Assembly: GCA_963667205.1 (NCBI GenBank)
Contig: OY762959.1
Location: forward strand, 496,001 to 560,000
Length of the DNA stretch: 64,000 nt
Direction of reading: 5' to 3'
From: CF-162 sp963667205
GTDB taxonomy: Bacteria; Chloroflexota; Dehalococcoidia; SM23-28-2; RBG-16-64-32
Shown here: one piece after another, positions 43,361 to 52,550 of the stretch
How the letters are laid out: each line of letters opens with the position of its first letter
Numbering within the stretch: the first letter of the stretch is position 1
Translations under genes and position numbers: made by a program
Notes under the pieces: model-generated
The model's database searches: none
What the model was told of the DNA's origin: nothing
The model's input: only the letters and a program-made list of their open reading frames with translations

Positions 43361-43468
43361 TGATTCCATTGCGTTTTGCTCTCGTAGCACATCCATCCAC
43401 CGTTGGTCGCCAACCTCCTCTGTCTTTGCCGTCGAGCCTTCGATGTCGCCGAGCAGGCTCGTCTCGCT
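43361..43468 (-). pseudogene. Class III nucleotidyl cyclase, N-terminal fragment
   Basis: The frame reads ETSLLGDIEGSTAKTEEVGD and QRWMDVLREQNAM, the start of a class III cyclase domain ('LF.DIEGST...GD..W..LL..H'), including the first metal-binding Asp. Nothing of the rest follows: the frame leads out of phase into the leader of the beta-helix gene. It is the complement in kind of the C-terminal fragment at 11.8 kb. Confidence 0.75.
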
Positions 43469-43548
43469 AATGCCCTTCTCCGGAGGACTGCGCCTAGTCG
43501 CTGCCTGGGATATGCGTCCACCGTTCCGACTGAAGGGAGATGCTCCTG

Positions 43549-44175
43549 ATGATCCGATTGGCAACGCTACCCCTGTTCGCTCTGCTGCTCTTGCTCGGAG
43601 CGCTCGTTGCCGCCTGCAGCAGCAGCGATAACTCCGACACAGGCGACCCCAGCGCGACGGCGACCGAGGCGCCCGGCAATAACGACCCCAGCCCAACCGT
43701 TACCGAAGCGCCCGGCGATGGCGACCCCAGCCCAACCGCTACCGAAGCACCCGGAGATGGCGGATCGCAGGGTAGCGCCACCCTTACCGTCGGCGATGAA
43801 TCATGGTCGTTCGAGAATGTCACTTGTTTCCTCTCGCAGGACGAATCCCCGATCGACGGACTCACGGTTCTCATCGGCGGATCCGGCGAGACTGCGGATG
43901 GCGTCCCGATTCGGCTCGACACGAAGATTCAGGATATCGAGTCAGAAGGACGGTACGAAGGAGACGGAGTCATACACATCGTCGAGGCGTACGAAGTAGA
44001 GGACTCGGAGAACCCGGTGTTTGGCTGGACATCAAGCGTCGAGATGCTGGCCGGGGTTGAGCGAGTAATCAAGATCGACGGCAAGAACGTGTCCGCAGAC
44101 ACGACGTTCGACGATTCGTTAACCGCCGGCGTATTCGAAGACGTCCCGGGAACGCTCGTGGCCGCCTGCCCGTAG
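43549..44175 (+). CDS. Lipoprotein with TEAPG repeats
   Basis: Start ATG 43549 (MIRLATLPL) is preferred over 43540 because GGGAG is then 9 nt upstream. The lipobox is LLLLGALVAAC. Three tandem 15-residue units (DPSPTxTEAPGDG type, ~45 bp each in DNA) form a spacer. The C-terminal domain (~85-205) is a beta-rich module: ATLTVGDESWSFENVTCFLS... ending VAACP. This resembles the small 'lipoprotein antigen'-like domain of high-GC bacteria, but no family is assigned. Anchored outside the membrane. Confidence 0.8.
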   Translation: MIRLATLPLFALLLLLGALVAACSSSDNSDTGDPSATATEAPGNNDPSPTVTEAPGDGDPSPTATEAPGDGGSQGSATLTVGDESWSFENVTCFLSQDESPIDGLTVLIGGSGETADGVPIRLDTKIQDIESEGRYEGDGVIHIVEAYEVEDSENPVFGWTSSVEMLAGVERVIKIDGKNVSADTTFDDSLTAGVFEDVPGTLVAACP

Positions 44176-44462
44176 CGTGCGCTGCCAAACCTGCAATCGC
44201 CCGGCGGGAGTGTGGCGACGTCGATCAGACTCCGGACATGGCGAGTCTTGCGGCCCGAGTCATTTGCCTCCGGACGCCGGAGAAGAAGGCGCTGAGTACG
44301 AGCAATGCGCTGCTGGAGGCTTGTCTGGAAGCCGTGATCGCGACGCCGAGATCAATCGGCATGACGGCGAAGGCGTCGGTCTCTTCGACGCGCTATTGAC
44401 CAACTCAGATTTCCAAGCGGCGTTTGAGGACGAGCCCGGGCCTCATGGCCATTAGGCCACCC
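44176..44462. other. Intergenic region without a recognised gene
   Basis: 287 nt between the lipoprotein and the convergent phosphotransferase. Frames are open on the plus strand but give no plausible protein. A short inverted repeat CTCCGGAC/CTCCGGACGCCGGAG is present near 44229-44283. No T-rich terminator is seen. Confidence 0.4.
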
Positions 44463-45317
44463 TCAGACATCCAATCCGTAGCGATCGAGCGCTGCCCGCA
44501 TCTGACCGAGCCACTCTGTGCCCAGTTGGCGCCCGTTCGGGAGTTGGTCGTCTCGATCCCAGCGCCATGTTTGGACCATCGCAAGCATTAGGATCCGACA
44601 CTCGCGAAGCAGGTCTTGATTAGCGGCCGGATAGTGCTCGCTGATTTCCTCGGGCGCATGGGCGATGTCGAACTCGACAGGTCCGCGGCAACATGTCTCG
44701 AGGTCCACAAACAGCAGCCCGTTCTTCGTCCTGAGCAAATTGCCGGGGTGCGGCTCGCCGTGCAGCAGCTGCTCGGAGGCGCCCCGCTGACCGATCGCCC
44801 ACCTCATCTTTCGCAACGTGTTGCTCAAGAGCTCCCGGTCCGCATCTCCGAGCTCCGGAGTCTGGGCGCGGTTGCCAATCAGCCACTGCGCCTCTGCGAC
44901 TCGATCCGTGACGCGCGGCGCAGGGAGATCGATTTCCCGCATGCCAGCGTGCAGCCGCGCGAGCGCCTGCGCGTACTCGGCTGGCGCGACGTCTTGAGGC
45001 GATACAGGCTCGTAGTAGGTCCATAACGTAACGACGAAGCCGTCCCGCACGTAAACGCGCGGCTCCACCCGAGGCTCAAGCGCAGCCACCGGGCCATCGG
45101 TTTCGGCGAGACGGCGAACAACCTCGCTTTCGAACTCCGCGCAGGTCTGATACGAGAGCGGCGCGACCCGGGCGAGAACGTCACAAGGGGTCAGGCGAAC
45201 GGCGATCCGGTTCGAGTTGTGGACAACGACCGCATCCTCGACTCGAAGGTCTAGAGTGGAGGCCGCCGACCTTCCGGCCTCAATTGCGCGCTGGACTTCT
45301 GATGGTTCCATCGCCAT
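44463..45317 (-). CDS. Aminoglycoside phosphotransferase (APH) family kinase
   Basis: The Brenner motif LLHGEPHPGNLLRTKNGLLF (catalytic Asp replaced by Glu in HGEPHPGN) and FVDLETCCRGPVEFDIAHAP (metal-binding Asp, here in LFVDLE) define the C-terminal lobe. The N-lobe holds NSNRIAVRLTPCDVLARVAP. The usual HGDxxxxN is HGExxxxN, a variation seen in some members. The substrate is unknown; resistance cannot be inferred. 284 aa, full length. Confidence 0.85.
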   Translation of the reverse strand: MAMEPSEVQRAIEAGRSAASTLDLRVEDAVVVHNSNRIAVRLTPCDVLARVAPLSYQTCAEFESEVVRRLAETDGPVAALEPRVEPRVYVRDGFVVTLWTYYEPVSPQDVAPAEYAQALARLHAGMREIDLPAPRVTDRVAEAQWLIGNRAQTPELGDADRELLSNTLRKMRWAIGQRGASEQLLHGEPHPGNLLRTKNGLLFVDLETCCRGPVEFDIAHAPEEISEHYPAANQDLLRECRILMLAMVQTWRWDRDDQLPNGRQLGTEWLGQMRAALDRYGLDV

Positions 45318-45462
45318 CGTCCGATCTGGAGTGAGCCGGGTTTGACGGATACTTTGGTGGGTGGTTCATGGCCGCCTGGACGAAGGCGACAACATGGTTG
45401 CCGCACTTGCCGCTGAGTTGCTTCTCGCGGAGTGCTTGGAATAGTCGAGTCCGCTTGGTCAC
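45280..45462 (-). pseudogene. Fragment resembling TIGR02391/abortive-infection-type proteins
   Basis: GTG 45462 opens TKRTRLFQALREKQLSGKCG and NHVVAFVQAAMNHPPKY. It recalls the 'LF.AL...Q...G.CGN.V..F.QAAM.P..Y' start of the C-terminal domain in TIGR02391 proteins. The rest is lost and the frame runs 38 nt into the APH gene. It may be the stump of a defence-related gene, but the match is from memory and short. Confidence 0.35.
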
Positions 45463-45667
45463 GGCGCGAATTGTACAACTTGGTGCGCGAGCAGCGCGTG
45501 GACATCTGCCTGCATGTCAGATGGCCTCGAATTTGTATCTACGTGAAGTCAGAGGTGCAGCCCGCCAGATGCAGAACCGAGGCGGGGAGAACATCTGACT
45601 ACCGGAAAACCGCCGGACTCTTTGGACTCTCGATGGCAGAAATCGTATCTGGAGCCCAGACGGGCAA

Positions 45668-45710
45668 GCGGGAGGCGGGGATCGAACCGGCGACCCTCTG
45701 CTTGGAAGGC
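45668..45710 (-). pseudogene. tRNA-Gly(TCC) 3' half
   Basis: 43 nt match the 3' part of the tRNA-Gly at 47025-47099 (33 in a row identical, 45678-45710, ending CTTGGAAGGC). The match stops at the anticodon loop, where TTAGGTTCGCG begins, much like the junction at 13943. It has the same orientation as the intact gene 1.3 kb away. Together they have the arrangement of an islet inserted at a tRNA 3' half. Confidence 0.88.
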
Positions 45711-45949
45711 TTAGGTTCGCGAAATTCGCCTTGCCCAGATACCAAGTGCCGTGATTTCGGCCCGTCTTAGCCATCTGCTTCCAGAGGCCTAGGCCCTTTG
45801 CTTCCGGATCATTGTACCCTGCACAAGGTGATCACCAATCTGATAAAGATCGAGTGAGGTCGCCGAGGCGATCCGTCATTTCGAAGCGGACACGCCGGAA
45901 GAAGAGAGTCGTGATCACGGTGTGAGGCACGACGGATGAGGAGAGCGCC

Positions 45950-46933
45950 ATGAAAGCGATCGTCCAGGAGCGATACGGACCACCCAACGATGTCCTCGGT
46001 CTCAAGGACATCGACAAGCCGGTGCCAACGGACGACGAGGTGCTTGTACAAGTCCACGCAGCTTCGGCCAATGGAGGTGACCCGGAGGTCGTGAGAGGCC
46101 GGCCATACGTCATACGGGCAATGGGTTTCGGGCTGTTCAAACCAAAGAACAAGATTCTCGGAGATGACATCGCCGGACGCGTCGAGGCGGTCCGTAAGAA
46201 CGTCGAGCGATTCCAGCCGGGTGACGAGGTATTCGGTGGAATATTCGGTACAGGCTCCGGCGCATTTGCCGAGTATGTGTGTGCCGCCCAAGACAGGTTC
46301 GCACCGAAACCACCCAACATCACGTTCGAGCAAGCCGCAGCCGTACCCGCCTCCGCAGTCTCCGCCCTCCAAGGACTTCGAGATCAGGGGCAGTTTCAGC
46401 CCGGCCAAAAGGCCTTGATTAACGGCGCATCGGGAGGTGTCGGAACATTCGCCGTGCAGATTGCGAAATTGCTTGGCGCGGAAGTTACCGCTGTATGCAG
46501 TACCAGAAACGTCGACACGGCCGGATCCTTAGGCGCAGACCACGTCATCGACTACACACGCGAGGACTTCACCAGAACCGATCAGCGCTACGATCTCATG
46601 CTCGATATCGCTGGGAGGCGCTCGCTCTCAGACTGCAGACGCGTCCTCACCTCCCGAGGAACCTACGTATTCATGGGAGGAGGACGCGGCCGCTGGGTCG
46701 GTGCCCTCCCTCGCTACGTCACGACCCCTGCGCTGTCTCCATTCTTGAGCCAGAGGATGCGCGCCTTTGTCGCCACCCCGAGTCACGAGGACCTGGTTTA
46801 CGTGAAGAACCTCCTCGAAGCCGGCAAGCTGACACCCATCATCGAGAGAACCTACCCTCTGAGCCAGACGCCTCAGGCGATCTCCTATGTCGAAGAAGGA
46901 CACGCTCAAGGAAAAGTCGTAATCACCGTATGA
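45950..46933 (+). CDS. MDR-family NAD(P)-dependent oxidoreductase (quinone reductase-like)
   Basis: KAIVQERYGPPNDVLGLKDI, ILGDDIAGRVEAVRKNVERF and PGDEVFGGIFGTGSGAFAEY form the GroES-like domain. Zinc ligands are absent, as in quinone oxidoreductases. ALINGASGGVGTFAVQIAKL is the Rossmann NADP-binding motif; RGTYVFMGGGRGRWVGALPR and VEEGHAQGKVVITV end it. 327 aa, complete. Closest in pattern to the 'NAD(P)-dependent alcohol dehydrogenase' group that reduces enones and quinones. It is the only gene in the 1.3-kb islet between the two tRNA-Gly(TCC) copies. Confidence 0.92.
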   Translation: MKAIVQERYGPPNDVLGLKDIDKPVPTDDEVLVQVHAASANGGDPEVVRGRPYVIRAMGFGLFKPKNKILGDDIAGRVEAVRKNVERFQPGDEVFGGIFGTGSGAFAEYVCAAQDRFAPKPPNITFEQAAAVPASAVSALQGLRDQGQFQPGQKALINGASGGVGTFAVQIAKLLGAEVTAVCSTRNVDTAGSLGADHVIDYTREDFTRTDQRYDLMLDIAGRRSLSDCRRVLTSRGTYVFMGGGRGRWVGALPRYVTTPALSPFLSQRMRAFVATPSHEDLVYVKNLLEAGKLTPIIERTYPLSQTPQAISYVEEGHAQGKVVITV

Positions 46934-46959
46934 GGCGCAGACCACAGCTCAGATCACGG

Positions 46960-46996
46960 GATATCGGTGCCGATGTCGGTGCCGATGTCGGTGCGG
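46960..46996. repeat. 12-bp tandem repeat (GGTGCCGATGTC) x3
   Basis: GATATCGGTGCC-GATGTCGGTGCC-GATGTCGGTGCG stands between the oxidoreductase stop and the tRNA-Gly 3' end. Short and near-perfect. Confidence 0.8.
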
Positions 46997-47024
46997 CTCC
47001 GAAGAGCGGCTACAGGTACGTATC

Positions 47025-47099
47025 TGGAGCGGGAGACCGGGATCGAACCGGCGACCCTCTGCTTGGAAGGCAGATGCTCTACCACTGAGCTACTCCCGC
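47025..47099 (-). tRNA. tRNA-Gly(TCC)
   Basis: 75-nt gene: acceptor GCGGGAG/CTCCCGC, D-arm AGCTCAGTGGTAGAGC, anticodon stem TCTGC/GCAGA with loop CTTCCAA (anticodon TCC), T-arm GGTTCGATCCC, discriminator T and encoded CCA. It differs from tRNA-Gly(CCC) only in the loop/stem region. Its upstream flank is unlike that of the CCC gene, so the two loci are not a recent segmental copy. Confidence 0.96.
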
Positions 47100-47170
47100 T
47101 CGCCATCGATTGTATCAGCGAGGGTGATAGTCGTAGGCTGCCCTGTAGGATGGCGGATAGGAGAGTCCTG

Positions 47171-47695
47171 ATGAGCTTGTGGGAGACGTTCGCGATGTTG
47201 CTAGTCTTCGATCTAGTGTTCGCCGCGTGTAACGGCGGTGAATCGAAGGACGAGGTATCGTCTCCGACGGAGACGCCGGAGGCGACTGCTACCGAAGAAC
47301 CGGACCTTCCGACGGAAGCGCCCACTGAAACTGCCGCCGTTGAGACGTTAACGCCTACTGAGGAGCCAACGGCTGAACCGACGGAGGCCAGCGGCGGAGA
47401 AGCACCCTTCATAATCAACGCAGGTGACTTCTTCTTTGAGTTCCCCGGCAATCAGGGAGCCGTCCTGGAGGGTGCGTCCGTGCGGTTTCGGCTTGACAAC
47501 ATAGGCCAGGCCCCTCACAGGCTCAAGTGGTATCGGGATGCTGACTACAATCAGCCGATCCAGGGCGGAGACAGCGGCACAGTCGAGGGCGGAGCTAGCG
47601 CCGAAGTGACTGTAACCTTTGACGTTGCGGGAGGCTACTTCTTCCGCTGCGAGATTCACCCATTAGAGATGCAGGGCGGGATCGACGCCTTATAG
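47171..47695 (+). CDS. Cupredoxin-domain lipoprotein
   Basis: A lipobox LVFDLVFAAC follows the start at 47171. A Glu/Thr/Pro-rich spacer with many 'TEEPT' units (~25-75) leads to a ~100-residue cupredoxin fold. RLDNIGQAPHRLKWYRD supplies the first His; GGYFFRCEIHPLEMQGGI supplies Cys, His and Met. These are the four ligands of a type I copper site (plastocyanin/azurin-like). It should carry electrons or bind copper at the membrane outside. 174 aa. Confidence 0.87.
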   Translation: MSLWETFAMLLVFDLVFAACNGGESKDEVSSPTETPEATATEEPDLPTEAPTETAAVETLTPTEEPTAEPTEASGGEAPFIINAGDFFFEFPGNQGAVLEGASVRFRLDNIGQAPHRLKWYRDADYNQPIQGGDSGTVEGGASAEVTVTFDVAGGYFFRCEIHPLEMQGGIDAL

Positions 47696-47737
47696 GGCTT
47701 TGAACCGGTCGCGCCAATGCCCCTTGTGGGGGAGCTA

Positions 47738-47788
47738 GCGGGTCCCGGTGGCAGCCCCCTCGTTTGGAGCCACCGTGCCCGGACCCGC
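47738..47788. terminator. Nested inverted repeat after the cupredoxin gene
   Basis: GCGGGTCC (47738) pairs with GGACCCGC (47781), and inside it GGTGGC (47747) pairs with GCCACC (47769). The stem is long but has an internal mismatch region and no T run. Probably a terminator or an mRNA-end structure between the lipoprotein and the SDR gene. Confidence 0.5.
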
Positions 47789-47896
47789 GCGAATCCTGCC
47801 GCTGGTGCCGCACACGCGTCGGTCGCTCGCTCGCTTGGCAGCGGCGGCGGCAGTGCCAGGATTGGCCCCACCCACGACGGACGATAGCGAGGACGG

Positions 47897-48661
47897 ATGA
47901 CCGAACGGCTGGACGGAACGGTAGCGCTGGTGACGGGCGCCAGCAGCGGCATCGGGTGGGCGACGGCCCTGGCGTTGGCGGCTCACGGCGCGGCCGTTGC
48001 GCTCGTAGCCCGGCGGAAGGAACGCCTCGACGACCTGGCCGCCGCGATCACGACGGAGGGCGGGCGAGCGCTCGCCATCGAGGCCGACATCACGGACAGG
48101 GCCCAGGCTTCGGGCGCCGTCAACAAGACGGCCGCCGAGCTGGGCAGGCTGGACACCGTCGTCAACAACGCCGGCGTCATGTTCCTCGGCCCGGCTGAGA
48201 GTGCGCCGATCGAGGAGTGGGAGCGCATGGTTTCGCTCAACCTCAACGGCCTGCTCTACGTCTCGCACGCCGCGCTACCGCACCTCCTGAAAGCGGCAGC
48301 GGACGGCGAGCGCCGCGTCGCCGACCTGGTTAACGTCAGCTCGACCGGCGGGCGATTCGCGTTTGCCAACGTCAGCGTGTACAACGCGACGAAGTTCGGC
48401 GTCACGGGATTCTCGGAAGCGTTGCGCCAGGAGGTCGGCGGCCGCCACGTCCGCGTCTCAGCAGTCGAGCCGGGCTTGGTGCACACCGAGCTCAACAAGC
48501 ACCTCCGGCAGGAGGTCCTGGTGGAGCTGGAGAAGCGCACGGCTCAAATGGAGCTCATGCTCCCGGAGGACATCGCAGACGCGATCGCCTATATAGTCAC
48601 TCGCCCGCGCCGCGTCGCCATCAACGAGATGCTCGTCCGCCCGACCAACCAAGAGAGGTAG
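47897..48661 (+). CDS. Short-chain dehydrogenase/reductase (SDR)
   Basis: GAGGA lies before ATG. VALVTGASSGIGWATALALA (TGxxxGIG), VNNAGVMFLGPAESAPIEEW (NNAG), NVSSTGGRFAFANVSVYNAT with YNATK (Tyr/Lys pair) and AVEPGLVHTELNKHL give a complete classical SDR of 254 aa. Substrate unknown. It lies alone, flanked by the cupredoxin gene and the convergent Cna-like gene. Confidence 0.92.
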   Translation: MTERLDGTVALVTGASSGIGWATALALAAHGAAVALVARRKERLDDLAAAITTEGGRALAIEADITDRAQASGAVNKTAAELGRLDTVVNNAGVMFLGPAESAPIEEWERMVSLNLNGLLYVSHAALPHLLKAAADGERRVADLVNVSSTGGRFAFANVSVYNATKFGVTGFSEALRQEVGGRHVRVSAVEPGLVHTELNKHLRQEVLVELEKRTAQMELMLPEDIADAIAYIVTRPRRVAINEMLVRPTNQER

Positions 48662-48720
48662 GCCGACGGGCGTCAAGAAGCTCCGCGGCCCGGTGACAGC
48701 GCACGCCTTATCGAAGGCGG

Positions 48721-51195
48721 CTAGTCGTAAGTCACCTCACCGCCGACCGGCGGGCAGCCTGCTTCCTGCGTGAAGGGAAGACCAGCGTCGAACCGCAGCA
48801 GCTTTAGCGAGTCGCTCGGGTCCACGAAGCCAGAGCAGTCCACGTCGCCCCAGGGATGCGGCGAGGCACCCTGCACGTTAATGACTTCCCCAAAGTCCGG
48901 GCAATCGCCTGTGTTCGCTTCGACGCCGGCGTCGAAGCGCAGAGTGAGCAGCGAGTCGCCCGGAGTACTGCCGTCTTTGCAGTTGTTGTCACCCCAGATA
49001 GATGGACCCAGGGCGCCAAGCGCGGCGTCAATGCCGGTCGTCTCAACGCCGGCGGACACCGAGACGAGGTCGGCCGAGCCGTGACCCGGCTGGTCGTCAT
49101 ACGATTCCTGCGCGTACTCGCGCGGGAAATTCCCGCAGTCGAAGAAGCCCACCTCATGGTCGCCCGGGGGCAGACCCGAGATGGTATAGTCGCCCGAATC
49201 GTCCGTCCTGTCGACTACGCCTTCGGGGCCGAATACGCTGACGCAGATGTTTCGGAGCGGATCGCCCGTGGCCTCGTCCGTGACGTTGCCGGAGATCGAC
49301 CCGCCCTTTGCCAGCGCCGCGTTGATGCCGGTCGTCACAGTGCCGGGGCTCACGGAGACGGGGTCGCCGGAGAATAGGCCGGGCTTGTCGTTATACGATT
49401 CCACCGCGTAATCGCTTGGTTCACTGTCGCAATCAAAGAAGCTCACCTCGTAGTCAACGTCGGCCAGACCCGTGATGGTGTAGTCGCCTGAGGCGTCTGT
49501 CTCGGCGAATCCGCGAAGACTGGGGTCGGAGCCAACAGCTTCGACACAGATGTCTTCGAGCGGGGCGCCCGTGTCCTGATCCGTCACCGTGCCGGCGATC
49601 GTCCCTCCGACCGCCAGCGCCGCGTTTATTCCGGTCGTCTCAACCCCGAGGCTCACTGGGACGGGGTCGGCGGAACCGAAGCCAATCTGGTTGTCGTACG
49701 ATTCCGGCGCGTAGGTGTTATCCATGCAATCGGAGAATTCAACCTCGTAGTCGCCGCCGGGCAGACCCGAGAAGGAGTAGCCGCCCGAAACGTCTGTGAA
49801 TTCGAAGTTGAACTCGGGGCCGGACAGACTAACGCAGACGCGGAGAGGATCGCCTGTAGCCTCGTCCGTAACCGTGCCGGAGAGCGTCCCTCCGACCATC
49901 AGCATCGCATCGATGCCGGTCGTCTCAACACCGAGGCTCACCGGGACGGGGTCACCGAAGCGCGACCCGGGCAGGTTATCGTACGACTCCGACGCGTAGA
50001 CCGGTGGGGAGTTCGCACAGTCGAAGAAACTCACCTGGTAGTCGCCCGCAGGCAGACCCATAACGCGGTAGTCGCCCGCGGCGTCTGTCTCGGTGAATCC
50101 GAAATCGGGGCCGAATACGTCAACGCAGATGCCGTCGAGCGGATCGCCCGTGGCCTCGTCCGTGACGTTGCCCGAGACCGACCCGCCCTTTGCCAGCGCC
50201 GCATCGACGCTGGTCGTCTCAACACCGAGGCTCACCGGGACGGGGTCGCCGGGGCCGAACTGGGGCTGGTTGTCATACGTTTCCCCCGCATAGATGCCAT
50301 TCTGGCAATCGACGAAGGCCACCTCGTGGTCCCCGGCGGGCAGACCCCCGACGAAGTAGTCGCCCGCGGGGTCTGTCTGGTCGAATCCGCCGCCGGGGCC
50401 GAATACGTCGACGCAGATGCCCTCGAGCGGAGCGCCCGTGTCCTCGTCCGTAACCGTGCCGGAGACCGACCCTCAAAAGGCCAGCTCCGCATCGATGTCG
50501 GTCGTGTCAACACCGAGGTTCACAGCGACGGGGTCGCCGAGGCCGGAGCCCGGCGGCTGGTCGTCATACACTTCCGGCGCATAGACCCCATTAATACAAT
50601 CGGAGAAGTCCACCGTGTAGTCCCCACCGGGCAGACCCGAGAAGAAGAAGCCGCCCAAAGCGTCTGTGAGTTCGAAGTTGAAATCGGGGCCGGATATGCT
50701 GACGCAGACGTCCTCGAGCAGGGCGCCTGTTTCCTCGTCCGTGACGTTGCCGGAGATCGTCCCTCCGACACCCTCCTTCAGATTGAACATCACGCCGCCC
50801 TGTTGTGCATCGAACCCTCCTACCTGGAACTGATAGGTGGTGCCGGCCGCCGCCGGGAATACGACCCGAGCATCACGGCCGCCAAAATCATCGTTGCATT
50901 CAAGGAGGTCGCCAATAGCAGGCAACGTTCCTGGCGCTTCCGTGTACACCGCCAGGACCGTGTCAAAGCCGCTTCCGAAGGTGTCGGCGGTTAGGTCACC
51001 GCTGGCCGCGGGAGTGTACTCGTACCAGACGGTTGAGCCGATGATGCCGCAGGGCAAGGGCTCTCCCACCTCCTCAGTGGCACCCGTCGTGTTCTGGGAA
51101 TCGGTGAAGGGAAGTGTCCCGATCACGGTCGCGTCAGCCACTGCGTCGCCGACAGGCCCGGTGGCGCTTGCCGTAGCGACCAGCAAAGTCACCAT
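48721..51195 (-). pseudogene. Secreted tandem Cna_B/carboxypeptidase-regulatory-like repeats with dockerin-like C-terminus; in-frame TGA
   Basis: ATG 51195 opens a short signal segment (MVTLLVATASA). A PPC-like beta domain follows (ADTFGSGFDTVLAVYTEAPG). Then come about seven ~85-residue units of the pattern 'GGTISGNVTDEATGDPL..ICV...D.SGDY.ISGLPPGDYEV.FFDC...YA.ESYD..P'. TGA at 50473-50475 ends the first unit after DAELAF; the same frame goes on GSVSGTVTDEDTGAPL and the repeats continue to the two-loop domain (IWGDNNCKDGSTPGDSL...WGDVDCSGFVDPSDSL). The relatives have Gly at that place (LAKGGSVSG), so GGA to TGA explains the stop. Probably a stalk-like surface protein of ~820 residues. Confidence 0.85.
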
Positions 51196-51200
51196 CAGCA

Positions 51201-51222
51201 GGGGCCCGCGATCGCGGGCCCC
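51201..51222. repeat. Perfect 22-bp palindrome GC-core just upstream of the Cna-like gene
   Basis: GGGGCCCGCGATCGCGGGCCCC is a perfect palindrome centred on GCGATCGC, ending six nt before ATG 51195, where a ribosome site would be expected. No Shine-Dalgarno is seen. Confidence 0.75.
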
Positions 51223-51517
51223 TCAGGGTACGAAGCGAAGGAAAGATCGGTCGGGAACGGGACATGGCGAACTCCCTATGTGTAACGTCAGATGGCAACG
51301 CGCCACCGACATGCAGAGCCGGTCAATCCGATCGAGCCATACTGGCCTCGTTTCTGGCGCAGGACTGCTGGGATTCGACGAGCAGGAGCGAGCCCACCTG
51401 CGTCCCCTTGGCCACTCATCTGAGCACGATCGTAGAGCGAACGGCTGCTTGCCGCCAGACTGCCGGGCACCCGAGTGTTGCGCGCGCCGGAACGGAAAGG
51501 GACACTGTGTGACACGA

Positions 51518-52405
51518 ATGCTTCTAGTCACAGGAGCGACCGGTGCTGTCAGCAGCGGTCTGATCCCCAACCTGATTCGCAAAGGCACGAGTGTTCGTGC
51601 CATGGTCCGTCAAGCCTCAAAGGCGCGGGGGCTTAGGGAAGCCGGCGCCGAGGTTGTCATTGGAGACTTCGACCAGGCAGAGACTCTCTATGCCGCCTTC
51701 TCTGGGGTCGAGAAGGTGTTCCTGCTCACGGCGGCAACCCCCGACCAGGTGAGCCAGGCCCGCAACGGAATCGCTGCCGCCAGGCGCGCGGGCGGCCCGC
51801 ACATCGTGCGGCTGTCAGCGGGGGCGCTGAAGCCGGCAGGGAACAGCCGGGCCCGCGTTATGAGGCAGCACGACGAGACCGACGCAGAGCTCGCGGCGTC
51901 CGGCCTGCCGTACACGATCCTGCGACCGCACTTCTTCATGCAGAACACGATGAGTGCGACGCAGACGGTCGCCTCGGATGGCGCTGTGTACATGCCGATG
52001 AAGGACGGCAAACTGGGCATGATAGACGTCCGCGATATCGTCGACGTGGCCACGGGAGTGCTCACGCACGACGGCCACGAGGGCCTGACGTACGGTCTCA
52101 CCGGACCCGCGCCGATCTCGTTCCACGACGTAGCGGCCGAGCTCTCGAAGGCGCTCGGGAAGGATGTCACCTATGGGGACGTGTCGCTCGAGGCGGGCCG
52201 GAAAGCGATGGTCGGCATGGGTGCCTCCGAGTGGCTCGCTGACGCCTTCAACGAGTACGCCGCGGCCATCGGCGAGGGGTTCGGGGACTTCGTGACCGGC
52301 GACGTGGAGAAGCTCACCGGCAACCCGGCTCGCTCGTTCGCGACGTTCGCCCGCGACTTCGCGCAGGCCTTCAGCGGCGGGCCAACAGGCACTCCCGCCT
52401 CGTAG
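51518..52405 (+). CDS. NmrA-like NAD(P)-binding protein
   Basis: The N-terminus LLVTGATGAVSSGLIPNLIR has the atypical-SDR GxxGxxS motif. GDFDQAETLYAAFSGVEKVF, SGLPYTILRPHFFMQNTMSA and MKDGKLGMIDVRDIVDVATG follow the NmrA/HSCARG pattern; the catalytic Tyr-Lys pair is absent. ATG 51518 (or GTG 51509) fits the family start; the longer open frame upstream is spurious. 295 aa. Such proteins sense the NADP(H) ratio or act as isoflavone-reductase-like enzymes. Confidence 0.88.
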   Translation: MLLVTGATGAVSSGLIPNLIRKGTSVRAMVRQASKARGLREAGAEVVIGDFDQAETLYAAFSGVEKVFLLTAATPDQVSQARNGIAAARRAGGPHIVRLSAGALKPAGNSRARVMRQHDETDAELAASGLPYTILRPHFFMQNTMSATQTVASDGAVYMPMKDGKLGMIDVRDIVDVATGVLTHDGHEGLTYGLTGPAPISFHDVAAELSKALGKDVTYGDVSLEAGRKAMVGMGASEWLADAFNEYAAAIGEGFGDFVTGDVEKLTGNPARSFATFARDFAQAFSGGPTGTPAS

Positions 52406-52550
52406 CTCTTCCGGCGACGCTCCCGAGCGGGCCCGATCTTCGAGGCGCCGACTACTTCCGTTCCGTCCTGACCGAACCGGCCCGGCGCGTCGCGGCTGAA
52501 CGGTGGCGGCGAGCCAGACCGTCTTGCGCTGGTCTCAGATGCCGACGACT

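Noticed and set aside
45250..45800. CRISPR or phage remnant near the tRNA half
   Set aside because: No regular repeat-spacer pattern and no phage gene; only a short fragment with uncertain similarity.
47701..47795. Possible small SRP RNA
   Set aside because: GGTGGCAGCCCC resembles part of the SRP loop, but the GGTCAGG and CGGAAGG core elements are missing; it is entered only as an inverted repeat.
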